Assembly: GCF_024199905.1 (NCBI RefSeq)
Contig: NZ_JANAFB010000010.1
Coordinates: forward strand, 26,649-90,648
Direction: 5' to 3'
Source of the DNA: Rothia santali
GTDB taxonomy: Bacteria; Actinomycetota; Actinomycetes; Actinomycetales; Micrococcaceae
Length of the DNA stretch: 64,000 bases
In this document: positions 46,023 through 58,263 of the stretch, one piece after another
Layout: every line of letters begins with the position of its first letter
Position numbering within the stretch: the stretch's first letter is position 1
Notes under the pieces: model-generated
Told to the model about the DNA's origin: nothing
Database searches by the model: none
Seen by the model: only the letters and a program-made list of their open reading frames with translations
Made by a program: the position numbers and the translations under genes

Positions 46023-47801
46023 CTACAGGCCGACCTCCGACTCGAACGCGCCGTCCTCGAGGCGCTTCTTGAGCGAGGAGAGGAAGCGGCCGGCGTCGGC
46101 GCCGTCCACCAGTCGGTGATCGTAGGTCAGCGACAGGTAGCACATGTGCCGGATCGCGATGGTGTCGTTGCCCTCGGAGTCGGTGATGACCACGGGGCGC
46201 TTCACGATCGAGCCCGTGCCGAGGATCGCGACCTGCGGCTGGTTGATGATCGGGGTGTCGAACAATGCGCCGAACGACCCGATGTTGGTGATCGTGAACG
46301 TGCCGCCGGACAGCTCGTCCGGGCCGATCTTGCCCGACTTGGTGCGCTCGCCGACGTCGGCGATCTTCTTGGCCAGGCCGGCCAGGTTGAGGTCGCCGGC
46401 GTCGGAGATCACGGGGACCAGCAGGCCGCGCTCGGTGTCCACCGCGATCGCGATGTCCTCCGAGGCGTGGTAGGTGATCTCCTTGCTGTCCGCGTCGTAG
46501 GAGGCGTTGAGCTTCGGGTGCTGCTGCAGCGCCTCGGCCACGGCCTTGGCGAAGAACGGCAGGAAGGTCAGCTTGGCGCCCTCGCGCGAGGCGAAGGCGT
46601 CCTTGGCCTTGCCGCGCAGCTTGGCCACGCGGGTCATGTCGACCTCCGCGACCTGCGTCAGCTGCGCGGAGACCTCGAGGGACTCCTTCATGCGGTTGGC
46701 GATGGTCTGGCGGATGCGGGGGGCCTTCTCGGTCTTCCCGCGCTTCTCCGTGTCGGCCTTGACCGCGGGAGCCTGCTTCTTCTCCGCCGGGGCGGGAGCG
46801 GCCTGCTCGGCGGCCGGGGCGGAGGCCTCGGACTTCTTGGCCTCGACGGCGGCCTGGACGTCCTGCTTGCGGATGCGACCGCCGACGCCGGTGCCCTTGA
46901 TGGTCGAGAGGTCGATGTTCTCCTGCTTCGCGAGCTTCCGGACCAGCGGGGTCACGTAGGACTCGGCGGAGCCGGCGGACCCGGCGTTCTCGGTCGAGGT
47001 CGGCTGGGCCGCCTGCGGGGAGGCGTCCTCGGCGTCCTTCTTCTGCTCCGGCTCGGGCTCGGGAGCGGACTCCTGGGCCTGGGGCTGCTCAGCGGGCTTC
47101 TCCTCGGACTTCTGCTCCGGCTCGGCCTGCTTCTGCTCGGGCTCGGGGGAGCTGGGGGCCGACGACGCGCCCTCGGCGCCGACGATCGCCAGCACCTGGC
47201 CGACCTCGGCCTCCTCGTCCTCGTCCACCTTGATCTCCAGCAGGGTGCCGGCGACGGGGGAGGGGATCTCGGTGTCGACCTTGTCGGTCGAGACCTCGAC
47301 CAGCGGCTCGTCGACCTCGACGGAGTCGCCCACGGCCTTGAGCCAGCGGGTCACGGTGCCCTCGGTGACCGACTCGCCCAGGGCGGGAAGGGTCACCTCG
47401 GAGCCCTCGGAGCCCTCGGCGCTGCCGGAGCCCTGCTGCGCGGAGTCGACCTGCGCGGGGGCCTCGGCGGGCTCCTCCGCGGACTCCTCGGCCGCGGGGG
47501 CCTCCTCCTCGGCGGGGGCCTCCTCCTGCTCGTCCGAGCCCGAGGAGTCGCCCGAGGCGCCGGAGCCGTCGCCGATGCGCACCAGCGGGGCGCCGACCTC
47601 GACCTCCTCGTCCTCCTCGACGAGGATCTCCTCGATCACGCCCGCCACGGGGGAGGGGATCTCGGTGTCGACCTTGTCGGTCGAGACCTCGACCAGCGGC
47701 TCGTCGACCTCGACGGTGTCGCCCACGGACTTGAGCCAGCGGGTGACGGTTCCTTCGGTGACGGATTCGCCCAGCGCGGGCAGTTCTACGGTTTCAGACA
47801 T
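46023..47801 (-). CDS. sucB: 2-oxoglutarate/pyruvate dehydrogenase E2 (dihydrolipoyl acyltransferase)
   Basis: E2 carries the acyl group on lipoate and transfers it to CoA. The 592-residue product has two N-terminal lipoyl domains, each with the DKVDTEI lipoylation site, joined by acidic Ala/Pro/Glu linkers, then an E3-binding domain ([18 protein letters not shown]) and a catalytic domain ending with [15 protein letters not shown]. In actinobacteria a single E2 often serves both complexes. It is downstream of lpdA (E3) and upstream of lipB. Confidence 0.93.
   Translation of the reverse strand: MSETVELPALGESVTEGTVTRWLKSVGDTVEVDEPLVEVSTDKVDTEIPSPVAGVIEEILVEEDEEVEVGAPLVRIGDGSGASGDSSGSDEQEEAPAEEEAPAAEESAEEPAEAPAQVDSAQQGSGSAEGSEGSEVTLPALGESVTEGTVTRWLKAVGDSVEVDEPLVEVSTDKVDTEIPSPVAGTLLEIKVDEDEEAEVGQVLAIVGAEGASSAPSSPEPEQKQAEPEQKSEEKPAEQPQAQESAPEPEPEQKKDAEDASPQAAQPTSTENAGSAGSAESYVTPLVRKLAKQENIDLSTIKGTGVGGRIRKQDVQAAVEAKKSEASAPAAEQAAPAPAEKKQAPAVKADTEKRGKTEKAPRIRQTIANRMKESLEVSAQLTQVAEVDMTRVAKLRGKAKDAFASREGAKLTFLPFFAKAVAEALQQHPKLNASYDADSKEITYHASEDIAIAVDTERGLLVPVISDAGDLNLAGLAKKIADVGERTKSGKIGPDELSGGTFTITNIGSFGALFDTPIINQPQVAILGTGSIVKRPVVITDSEGNDTIAIRHMCYLSLTYDHRLVDGADAGRFLSSLKKRLEDGAFESEVGL
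47254..47780 (-). repeat. Two near-identical 134-bp segments in sucB (lipoyl domains)
   Basis: Segments 47254-47387 and 47647-47780 match at all but about seven positions, offset by 393 bp (131 codons). The identity exceeds what protein conservation needs and suggests recent duplication or gene conversion between the lipoyl domains. Confidence 0.8.
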
Positions 47802-47865
47802 CGTCTTCCCGTTCTCCTTGTGAATAGTGCCAGTGTGATTCGGTCTGGTGGCGGGGTGTCCGCGC

Positions 47866-49239
47866 TCAGCCGTGGAGGGGCTGGCCGGCGAGGGCCATGG
47901 CGGCCTCGCCGAGGGCCTCGTTCTGGGTCGGGTGGGCGTGGATGAGCTTCGCGACGTCCTCCGGGTAGGCCTCCCAGTTGACGATCAGCTGCGCTTCGCC
48001 GATCTGCTCGCCGATGCGGCGTCCGATCGCGTGGACGCCCACGATGGGACCGTCCTTCTCGCGGACGAACTTGATGATGCCGCCGGTGCCCAGGATCGAG
48101 CTCTTGCCGTTGCCGGCCAGGTTGTACTCGGAGGTCTCGACGTTCTCCTCGCCGAACTTCTCCTTGGCCTTCGGCTCGGTGTATCCCACCGAGGCGATCT
48201 CCGGGTCGCAGAAGGTGACCTTGGGGATGTTGATGTCCTCGACGACGACCGGGTTCATCCCCGCGATCTCCTCGGCGAGGAAGATGCCCTGCTGGAAGCC
48301 GCGGTGGGCCAGCTGCAGGCCGGGGACGATGTCGCCCGCGGCGTAGACGTTGCCGACGCCGGTGTGCAGGCGCTCGTCGGTGATGACGAAGCCGCGGTCC
48401 ATCGTGATCCCGGCCTCCTCGTAGCCCATGTCTTGGGTGTTGGGGCCGCGGCCCACGGCGACGAGGACGATGTCGGCCTCGAACTCCTTGCCGTCGGTCA
48501 GCGTGACCTTGGCGGAGTCCTCGTCCTGCTCGACCTTCTCGAAGAAGGTGCCGAGGCTGTACTTGATGCCGCGCTTCTTGAAGGTGCGCTCGAGCACCTT
48601 GATGATCGCCGGGTCCTCGTTGGGGACCAGGTGGGGCAGGCCCTCGATGATGGTGACTTCGACGCCCATCGAGCGCCACATCGAGGCGAACTCCGAGCCG
48701 ATGACGCCGCCGCCCAGGACGATCGCGGACTTCGGCAGGTGGTCCAGCTCGAGCGCCTCCTTGGAGGTCATGATGCGCCCGCCGATCTCCAGCCCGAAGG
48801 TCTTGGAGACCGAGCCGGAGGCCAGGATGATGTGCTCGCCGGTGTACTCGGTGCCGTCGACGTCGATGGTCTTCTCGCCGGTGAGCTTGCCGTAGCCGTC
48901 GATGACGGTCACGCCGCGCATCTTCAGCAGGCCCTGCAGGCCCTTGAACTTGCCCGCGATGATCTTGTCCTTGTAGTCGCGGACCTTGGGCATGTCGATG
49001 CCCTCGTAGCTCAGCTTGACGCCGTACTGCTCGGACTCGCGGGCCTCCTCGGCCACCTCGGCCGAGTGCAGGTACGCCTTGGTGGGGATGCAGCCCCAGT
49101 GCAGGCAGGTGCCGCCCACCTTGCTGCCTTCGATGAGTCCGACGTTGAATCCCAGCTGCACGGCGCGCAGCGCCGCGGCGTAGCCCGCGCTGCCCCCGCC
49201 CAGGATCAGAATGTCGAAAGCTTTTGCCGAATCGGCCAC
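47866..49239 (-). CDS. lpdA: Dihydrolipoyl dehydrogenase (E3)
   Basis: E3 reoxidises dihydrolipoate with FAD and NAD. The 457-residue product has the FAD site [17 protein letters not shown], the redox disulfide motif [20 protein letters not shown], the NAD site [16 protein letters not shown], and the catalytic C-terminal [16 protein letters not shown] start at 49239. It is followed 64 bp later by sucB, so E3 and E2 are probably in one operon. Confidence 0.96.
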   Translation of the reverse strand: MADSAKAFDILILGGGSAGYAAALRAVQLGFNVGLIEGSKVGGTCLHWGCIPTKAYLHSAEVAEEARESEQYGVKLSYEGIDMPKVRDYKDKIIAGKFKGLQGLLKMRGVTVIDGYGKLTGEKTIDVDGTEYTGEHIILASGSVSKTFGLEIGGRIMTSKEALELDHLPKSAIVLGGGVIGSEFASMWRSMGVEVTIIEGLPHLVPNEDPAIIKVLERTFKKRGIKYSLGTFFEKVEQDEDSAKVTLTDGKEFEADIVLVAVGRGPNTQDMGYEEAGITMDRGFVITDERLHTGVGNVYAAGDIVPGLQLAHRGFQQGIFLAEEIAGMNPVVVEDINIPKVTFCDPEIASVGYTEPKAKEKFGEENVETSEYNLAGNGKSSILGTGGIIKFVREKDGPIVGVHAIGRRIGEQIGEAQLIVNWEAYPEDVAKLIHAHPTQNEALGEAAMALAGQPLHG

Positions 49240-49377
49240 GTGGTCGCTCCCTCGCGTTGTGTGGGGCCCGCAGGTCCTTCACTGTTGGTTCAATCGCTGT
49301 CTAGCTTATAGGTCAGGGGGACACCCCTCCACTTGGAGCCCCCATGACACCGGTCCAGCGGTGCGTGATCTCACACT

Positions 49378-49412
49378 GTGGGAGGCGGTGGGAAAATCCC
49401 CCCGCCTCCCAC
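49378..49412 (-). terminator. Terminator after pepA
   Basis: GTGGGAGGCGG and CCGCCTCCCAC plus an inner GGG/CCC form a stem of about 14 bp with an AAAAT loop, 8 bp past the pepA stop. Confidence 0.7.
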
Positions 49413-49419
49413 GAGCGGA

Positions 49420-50943
49420 TCACGCGCCCGCGACGTCCTCGAGCAGGCTGACCAGGGTCCGCACCGACGCACCCGTGCCCTCCTTGGGCGTGAAGCCGAA
49501 CGGCGCCCCCTCGTTGAAGGCGGGGCCTGCGATGTCCAGGTGCGCCCACGGGATCCGCTTCCCGTCCGCCTCCCCGACGAACTCGCGCAGGAACAGCCCC
49601 GCGATGAGCATCCCGCCGTTGCGGCCCGCACCGATGTTCTTCAGGTCGGCCACCGGGGACTTCAGCTCCTGCGCCATGTACCCGGGCAGGGGCATGGGCC
49701 AGAACTCCTCGCCGGCGCGCTGCGCGGCGCGGGTCACGCTCTCGCGCGCCTCCTCGTCGCCCATGACCGCGGAGCAGCGCGAGCCCAGGGCGACCATCTG
49801 CGCCCCGGTGAGGGTCGCGACGTCGAGCAGCAGGTCCGGCGCGGACTCGGAGGCGTAGGCGAGGCCGTCGGCCATGACCAGCCGCCCCTCGGCGTCGGTG
49901 TTCAGGACCTCCACGGTGGTGCCGCCGCGCATGGACAGCACGTCCTCGGGCTTGGTGGCGGTGCCGGAGGGGAGGTTCTCGGCGAGGCAGAGGTACGCGG
50001 TCACGCGCACGGGCAGCTGCAGCTCGGCGGCCGCGGCGACGGCGTTGAGCGCGGCGGCGGCGCCGGCCATGTCGCACTTCATGGTCATCATGGAGCCGCC
50101 GGGCTTCAGGGACAGCCCGCCCGAGTCGAAGGTGATCCCCTTGCCCACCAGCGCGACGTGGCGCGCGGCGTCCTCCGGGACGTAGTCGACGACGACGAGG
50201 CGCGGCGCCCTGGCCGAGCCCTTGCCGACGCCGAGGATGCCGCCGAAGCCGCCCTCCTGGAGGGCCGACTCGTCGAGCACCTCGGCCGTCACCGCGTCGA
50301 TCCCCGCGATGCGCTCCAGGGCGCGGCCGGCGAAGGAGTCGGGGTAGAGGCTGTTGGGGGCCTCGTTGACCAGCCGGCGGGTGTGGTCCACCGCCTCGCC
50401 GAGCACCAGGGCGCGGGCCAGGACCTCGTGCGCCTCCTCCGAGCGCAGCGGGGAGAAGATCACGGCCTCGGTCACCGGCTCCCGCTCCAGGGCTTCCACG
50501 GAGGTGCGCTGGCCGGCGTCGTAGAAGGCGCCGAAGGCAATGCCCTCGGCGATCGCGGAGATCTCCTCCAGCCCCGGGGCCGGGAGGTCCACGGTCACCG
50601 AGCCCAGGCCCGCGAGCTGGCGGACGGCCGAGCCGGCGCCGTAGCGCAGGGCGTCCCACCGCGCGGCGGTGTCCTCGGTGCGCTTGCCGAGGCCGATCAG
50701 GGCCAGGACGTCGGCGCCGGCGTCGCCGAAGCCGGGCAGCCGGTGCAGCTGGTCGGTCGCGCCGGAGATGCCGAGGTCCTCCAGGACTCCCTCGAGGCCC
50801 TCCCGGACGGACCCCGAGAGGGAGGAGGGCGCCAGCTCCGGCCCGTCCTCGCCGGCGTAGACGCCGACCACGAGGGCCTTGGTCGAGACGCCCTCGGCGT
50901 CGGGGGAGGCCAGGGAGAGGGACAGTTCGTGGGAATCGGTCAT
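49420..50943 (-). CDS. pepA: Leucyl aminopeptidase (M17)
   Basis: This two-metal exopeptidase cleaves N-terminal residues in peptide turnover. The 507-residue product has the M17 signature VLNTDAEGRLVMADG and the metal-binding lysine region GKGITFDSGGLSLKP, both in the C-terminal catalytic domain; the N-terminal third is the family's regulatory domain. Length is typical. Transcribed leftward, divergent from the PAC2 gene. Confidence 0.95.
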   Translation of the reverse strand: MTDSHELSLSLASPDAEGVSTKALVVGVYAGEDGPELAPSSLSGSVREGLEGVLEDLGISGATDQLHRLPGFGDAGADVLALIGLGKRTEDTAARWDALRYGAGSAVRQLAGLGSVTVDLPAPGLEEISAIAEGIAFGAFYDAGQRTSVEALEREPVTEAVIFSPLRSEEAHEVLARALVLGEAVDHTRRLVNEAPNSLYPDSFAGRALERIAGIDAVTAEVLDESALQEGGFGGILGVGKGSARAPRLVVVDYVPEDAARHVALVGKGITFDSGGLSLKPGGSMMTMKCDMAGAAAALNAVAAAAELQLPVRVTAYLCLAENLPSGTATKPEDVLSMRGGTTVEVLNTDAEGRLVMADGLAYASESAPDLLLDVATLTGAQMVALGSRCSAVMGDEEARESVTRAAQRAGEEFWPMPLPGYMAQELKSPVADLKNIGAGRNGGMLIAGLFLREFVGEADGKRIPWAHLDIAGPAFNEGAPFGFTPKEGTGASVRTLVSLLEDVAGA

Positions 50944-51190
50944 GGGGGAGCGCTCCTCGTCGGTTCGGGTTCGGCGACCGGCGCCGCCCGGGAGGCGCCC
51001 CGCTCGTCGTCGGCATGCGGGCGGGGAGCTCGAGGAAATACACGAGGCCCGTCCGTCGTTATTCTCTACAAGAGGTTTCGGTTACCACTGTAGGCGCTCG
51101 TCAGTCCGCGGACGTGAGGAGCGGCCACGATGTCGGCCGGAGGCTCGAACGCCCCGCCGACCGTCAACGTCTTCCCGAGGAGGGTTCACG

Positions 51191-52102
51191 ATGCAGGATC
51201 CACGCACGCTGTACCTGGGTCACCCGGGGCTGCTGAACGACCCGCGCCTCAAGGGGCTGAACCTGGTCGTCTCGCTCACGGGGTTCGCCGAGGCCGGATA
51301 CACGGCCCAGCAGGTCTCTGACGAGATCCTGTCCGAGCTGGGAGCCGAGGAGATCGTCGAGTTCGACGTCGACCAGCTCTACGACTACCGATCCCGCCGC
51401 CCCCGCGTCCGGTTCATCGAGGACCACTTCGAGGAGCTGGAGATGCCGGAGCTGAAGCTCTACGCGGTGACCGACGGGCTGGGGCATCCCTTCCTGCTGC
51501 TCTCGGGCCCCGAGCCCGACCTGCAGTGGAATCGGTTCAGCGAGGCCGTCGCCCAGATCGCCGAGAAGCTCGAGGTGAGCCTGTTCGCCTCGATCGCCTC
51601 CATGCCCATGCCCGTGCCGCACACGCGGCCGCTGCCCGTGACCGCGCACGGCAGCCGGGAGGACCTGGTCCAGGGGATCTCGGCCTGGAAGCCGATCGCG
51701 GAGATCGGGGCCTCGGCCTCGCACGTGCTCGAGATGACCCTGACCGAACGCGGCATCGGCACCGTCGGCTACACCGTCAACGTCCCCCAGTACCTCTCCG
51801 AGGCGGAGCTGCCCCAGGCGGCGGTCACGGCGATGGAGCACCTCGGGGCCGCGACGAAGCTCAACCTGCCCACCGACCGGCTGCGCGAGGCATCGCGCGA
51901 CGTTGAGCGGCAGATCGACGAGCAGGTCGCGGCGTCGCAGGAGGTCCAGGCCATCGTGCACCACCTCGAGCAGCGCTACGACGAGAACGTGGGAGCCGAG
52001 ACCCAGCGGTCCCTGCTGGCCCGCGACGAGTCCGAGATCCCCGACGCGGACGAGCTCGGCGCGGCCATCGAGGCGTTCCTCGCCGAGCAGGACGAGAAGT
52101 AG
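51191..52102 (+). CDS. PAC2 family protein
   Basis: The 303-residue product matches the PAC2 (proteasome assembly chaperone 2-like) family of actinobacteria: NLVVSLTGFAEAGYTAQQV, VEFDVDQLYDYRSRRPRVRF, and HTRPLPVTAHGS. Function in bacteria is not established; a link to proteasome or protein quality control is plausible. ATG 51191 has GAGGAGG upstream. A strong hairpin follows the gene. Confidence 0.88.
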   Translation: MQDPRTLYLGHPGLLNDPRLKGLNLVVSLTGFAEAGYTAQQVSDEILSELGAEEIVEFDVDQLYDYRSRRPRVRFIEDHFEELEMPELKLYAVTDGLGHPFLLLSGPEPDLQWNRFSEAVAQIAEKLEVSLFASIASMPMPVPHTRPLPVTAHGSREDLVQGISAWKPIAEIGASASHVLEMTLTERGIGTVGYTVNVPQYLSEAELPQAAVTAMEHLGAATKLNLPTDRLREASRDVERQIDEQVAASQEVQAIVHHLEQRYDENVGAETQRSLLARDESEIPDADELGAAIEAFLAEQDEK

Positions 52103-52131
52103 GGCCCGCGCGGCCGAGGTCGCGGCGCGGA

Positions 52132-52157
52132 AGGGAGGGGTCGAGCGACCCCTCCCT
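52132..52157 (+). terminator. Terminator after the PAC2 gene
   Basis: GGGAGGGGTC and GACCCCTCCC, extended by an A-T pair, form an 11-bp stem with a GAGC loop. Confidence 0.65.
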
Positions 52158-52271
52158 GGTGCCGTCCACAGGGCCACGGTCTTCCCCGTTCGGTGAGGCC
52201 CCGTCCACCGTCCGGGGCGGATCGCGCGCCCGGCGCGGGGTCCCTCGCGTCCCGCGTCGCATCCTGGACGC

Positions 52272-53675
52272 ATGCGATTCACCTCTGCTCCCCGCGCTCC
52301 GCGACCCGTCCTGACCACCCCGGCCCGTTCCCCCGAGGACATCATGGCCTATATGGTCCACGCCCTCGGCTACTGGCCGGACGCCTCCCTGGTGGCGGTC
52401 GCGACCGCCGGAGGGGAGCTCGGCCCGTGCCTGAGGGTGGATCTCCCTCACCCTGTGCAGGGGGCGGGCGGCTGGGCGGCAGGTCTGCGCGAGGCCCTGG
52501 GCAGTCTCGCCGGATGGGCGCCCGGCCGGCCCGTCACGACGTTCTTCGCCGCCTTCACCGAGTGCGGGTCCGACGCCGCTCCCGCCCGGCTCTCCTGCGG
52601 AACGCACCCCGGAGGCCGACCTCCGGCACCGGAGCCCAGCGCCTGCGCGGAGGGCGCGTGGCGGTGCGGGGACCGGGTCGTCCTCGGGCTGCTCGGCGCG
52701 GCCGCCGCGGCCACCGCGTCGGGGATCGCGGTGGCCGACCTGTGGGTCGTCGACCGGGCGGGGAACCGGTGGGGCCGGTTGCCCGCTCCGGGGCCCGGTG
52801 AGCGCCTGAGCGATGCCGCGCGGGCCGAGGGCACGGTCGACGCGATCCTGGCGAGCCCGGTCGGGGCCGCCCTCACCGCCGAGGGGCACGTGCTGAGGGG
52901 GCGGCTCGACGCCGTGCGCGAGCACCCCTTCCTCCCCGGACCGTACCGAACGCTCGAGATGACGGGCGAGGCGAGCGCTGAGCGCGTGGCGGAGCGGGTC
53001 CGCGCGGCCGCACGGCTCCTCTACGCCGTCGACCGCTCGGAACGCCGCGCCGGGCGGGACCTCCTGCCAGCCGTGCGCCGGCTCGAGGCAGCGCTCGCCT
53101 CCTGGGAGCGGCATCCGTGCGCGGGGCGGGGCGTCGCCGGAATCGCGCCGGCTCTGGCGAGCCCGCCCGGCGGCGCGGCCCGCCGGGCGGGTGCGGGGTG
53201 GAGGGTGCGGTGCGGCTGGTGCTGGACCACGCGGGACTCTCGGCCGCCCTCGTCTGCGCGGCCCTCGGGCTTCCTCGGCCGGGCGTTCGTCGGCGCGTCC
53301 GGGCATGCCGGGACCCGGGGCCGGTGCGCAGGGCGCGGCGGGGCCGGCCAGGCGTCGTCTCGGGGCGCGGACGGAGCTGCCGGAGTGCGGGTTCTGCGCG
53401 GGCGCGGCGGAGCCAGACCGAGCGTTGTGCGACTCGCCGGCCTCCGGGTCGTGCTGACCGCGCTCGGGGAAGCGCTGGGGGAGCCCGCGGCGTCTCGGGC
53501 CGCGCTGGGCAACGCGTACATCAGCTGGTTCGCCGGCCTCAACAGCCAGGCGGACCTGTACCTGGAACAGGCGGGGGCGCCGGCCGTGGGTGCGGGGCGC
53601 GCGGGCCTCCGGCGTCGTATGGCGGAGCGGCCGCTGCCCGAATGGCTCGCTCATCCCCGCCGCCATCTGCCGTGA
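52272..53675 (+). CDS. DUF4192 family protein, possibly with two compensating frameshifts
   Basis: The 467-residue frame begins like actinobacterial DUF4192 proteins (SPEDIMAYMVHALGYWPDASLVAVATA) and ends like them (ALGNAYISWFAGLNSQADLYLEQA). The middle, about 53200-53335, reads as low-quality Trp/Cys/Arg-rich sequence in this frame, while the neighbouring frame gives a more plausible GAVRLVLDHAGLSAALVCAA. Two small opposite indels would explain this. Function of DUF4192 is unknown. It lies upstream of rpoD on the same strand. Confidence 0.7.
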   Translation: MRFTSAPRAPRPVLTTPARSPEDIMAYMVHALGYWPDASLVAVATAGGELGPCLRVDLPHPVQGAGGWAAGLREALGSLAGWAPGRPVTTFFAAFTECGSDAAPARLSCGTHPGGRPPAPEPSACAEGAWRCGDRVVLGLLGAAAAATASGIAVADLWVVDRAGNRWGRLPAPGPGERLSDAARAEGTVDAILASPVGAALTAEGHVLRGRLDAVREHPFLPGPYRTLEMTGEASAERVAERVRAAARLLYAVDRSERRAGRDLLPAVRRLEAALASWERHPCAGRGVAGIAPALASPPGGAARRAGAGWRVRCGWCWTTRDSRPPSSARPSGFLGRAFVGASGHAGTRGRCAGRGGAGQASSRGADGAAGVRVLRGRGGARPSVVRLAGLRVVLTALGEALGEPAASRAALGNAYISWFAGLNSQADLYLEQAGAPAVGAGRAGLRRRMAERPLPEWLAHPRRHLP

Positions 53676-54057
53676 GCGGCACCCGAGCACGGTGCACGGC
53701 TCACCCGCGCAGGGCTCATTGTGTGCGGCTCGTGGTTCACCATCTGCCCCGTATGCCCCGTATGCCCCGCACACCCCGCACGCGCCCCCGCGCCGCGTCA
53801 CGGAAGCCCGGCGATCCGTGGCAGAATGTGCGGTGGCCCACAGCAAGGGCGGTGCCGGGGTGGCGCCTCTACTCCGATTCAGCCAGCTCGTCAAACATTT
53901 TCTCGGCGGCGGGAATAAGGGTCTCCGGGCCGCTGTTGAGACTTCCGAACGGCCTTGCAAGCTCGGGGTGGATCGTGCGCGATCGCCTTCCGGTCTTGAC
54001 AGGGTCATAGGTGTTTTACCCACCTTGCGCAGTCTCATCCGAATGAAAGGTTTTTGA
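53676..54057. other. Region upstream of rpoD with 9-bp repeats
   Basis: This 382-bp gap has no credible gene. It contains four 9-bp tandem repeats (53746-53781) and a TTGACA at 53996-54001 without a convincing -10 in register. Its second half (53870-54050) is less GC-rich and probably carries the rpoD promoters. Confidence 0.5.
53746..53781 (+). repeat. Four 9-bp tandem repeats (GCCCCGTAT)
   Basis: GCCCCGTAT is repeated exactly at 53746-53754 and 53755-53763, then as GCCCCGCAC and ACCCCGCAC through 53781. Confidence 0.8.
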
Positions 54058-55365
<1,308 letters not shown>

Positions 55366-55404
55366 CGATCAAGCCCGCGCCGCCCCCGCGGCGGCGGACA
55401 GGCA

Positions 55405-55440
55405 GAAGGCCCCGGCCCCCTCGAGGGGGCCGGGGCCTTC
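55405..55440. terminator. Perfect 36-bp palindrome terminator after rpoD
   Basis: Arms 55405-55422 and 55423-55440 are exact reverse complements centred on TCGA. It lies between the converging rpoD and DUF7455 genes and can terminate both. Confidence 0.8.
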
Positions 55441-55463
55441 TCACGCTCGTTCTGGGGTCGGCC

Positions 55464-55673
55464 CTACGCCGACGCCGGGGACAGCTTGTCCCGCTCATCC
55501 TGCCACGTGCTGGCGAGGGGGCGGAGCTTGTCCTCGTTGGCGCTCGCGTGGTGCGCGCAGAAGAGCAGCTCTCCGCCGGTCGCCTCGAGGATGACGCGGA
55601 CGTAGGCCTGAGCTCCGCAGGAGTCGCAACGGTCGGTCGCGTCCAGCCCTCGGGTTTCCAGAGTTGCCGTCAT
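55464..55673 (-). CDS. DUF7455 zinc-ribbon protein
   Basis: The 69-residue product has the two half-sites of a zinc ribbon, RCDSCGAQAYV and LLFCAHHAS, and an acidic/basic tail. It is conserved next to the principal sigma factor gene in many actinobacteria; the function is unknown, perhaps transcription-related. I use ATG 55673 because AGGAGGAAGATC precedes it. Confidence 0.85.
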   Translation of the reverse strand: MTATLETRGLDATDRCDSCGAQAYVRVILEATGGELLFCAHHASANEDKLRPLASTWQDERDKLSPASA

Positions 55674-55911
55674 GATCTTCCTCCTGACGTGGTGCTTTCT
55701 CATCCAGCGCCTTCCCCGCCGCGGTGGCGGGGCGACCGCTGGACTCGGTCAGCTTTCGTACACCTATGCAAACATGGGGGACGCCCGATTTCATCCCTTC
55801 GTCGGAGCAGTTCGCTGTGGGCGTGCGAACCGCCCCCACGACCCAGGCCGTAGACTGTAGGTCGCGCCCTCGGCGCCGACGAACCACCTCAAGACGTAGA
55901 GAAGGACGCGC

Positions 55912-58020
<2,109 letters not shown>

Positions 58021-58170
58021 GGCTCGGGAGGGGCCGCGCGCTCCCGGGTGCGGCATCCGCGTGCATCCGGTCTTCGCGCGCCTCCGGCCTCCGCGCGCGT
58101 TCGGCGCCGGGTGGGCCGGAGGCCTCGCACGTCACAGCGCCAAATGTGGTTTCGCCTGTGTTTGAGTGGG

Positions 58171-58176
58171 TACAAT
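58171..58176 (+). promoter_or_regulatory. -10 element TACAAT upstream of lctP
   Basis: TACAAT matches the -10 consensus at 5 of 6 positions and lies 88 bp upstream of the permease start in a short AT-richer patch. GGTTTC, 17 bp upstream, is a poor -35. Confidence 0.45.
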
Positions 58177-58263
58177 TGGGTCATAGCGAACGACCCGGTC
58201 ACCAGGCCTTCCCGCGGGGATGGCACCCAGGGGCCGGGCGCGCGACCCAGGAAGGCTCGCATC

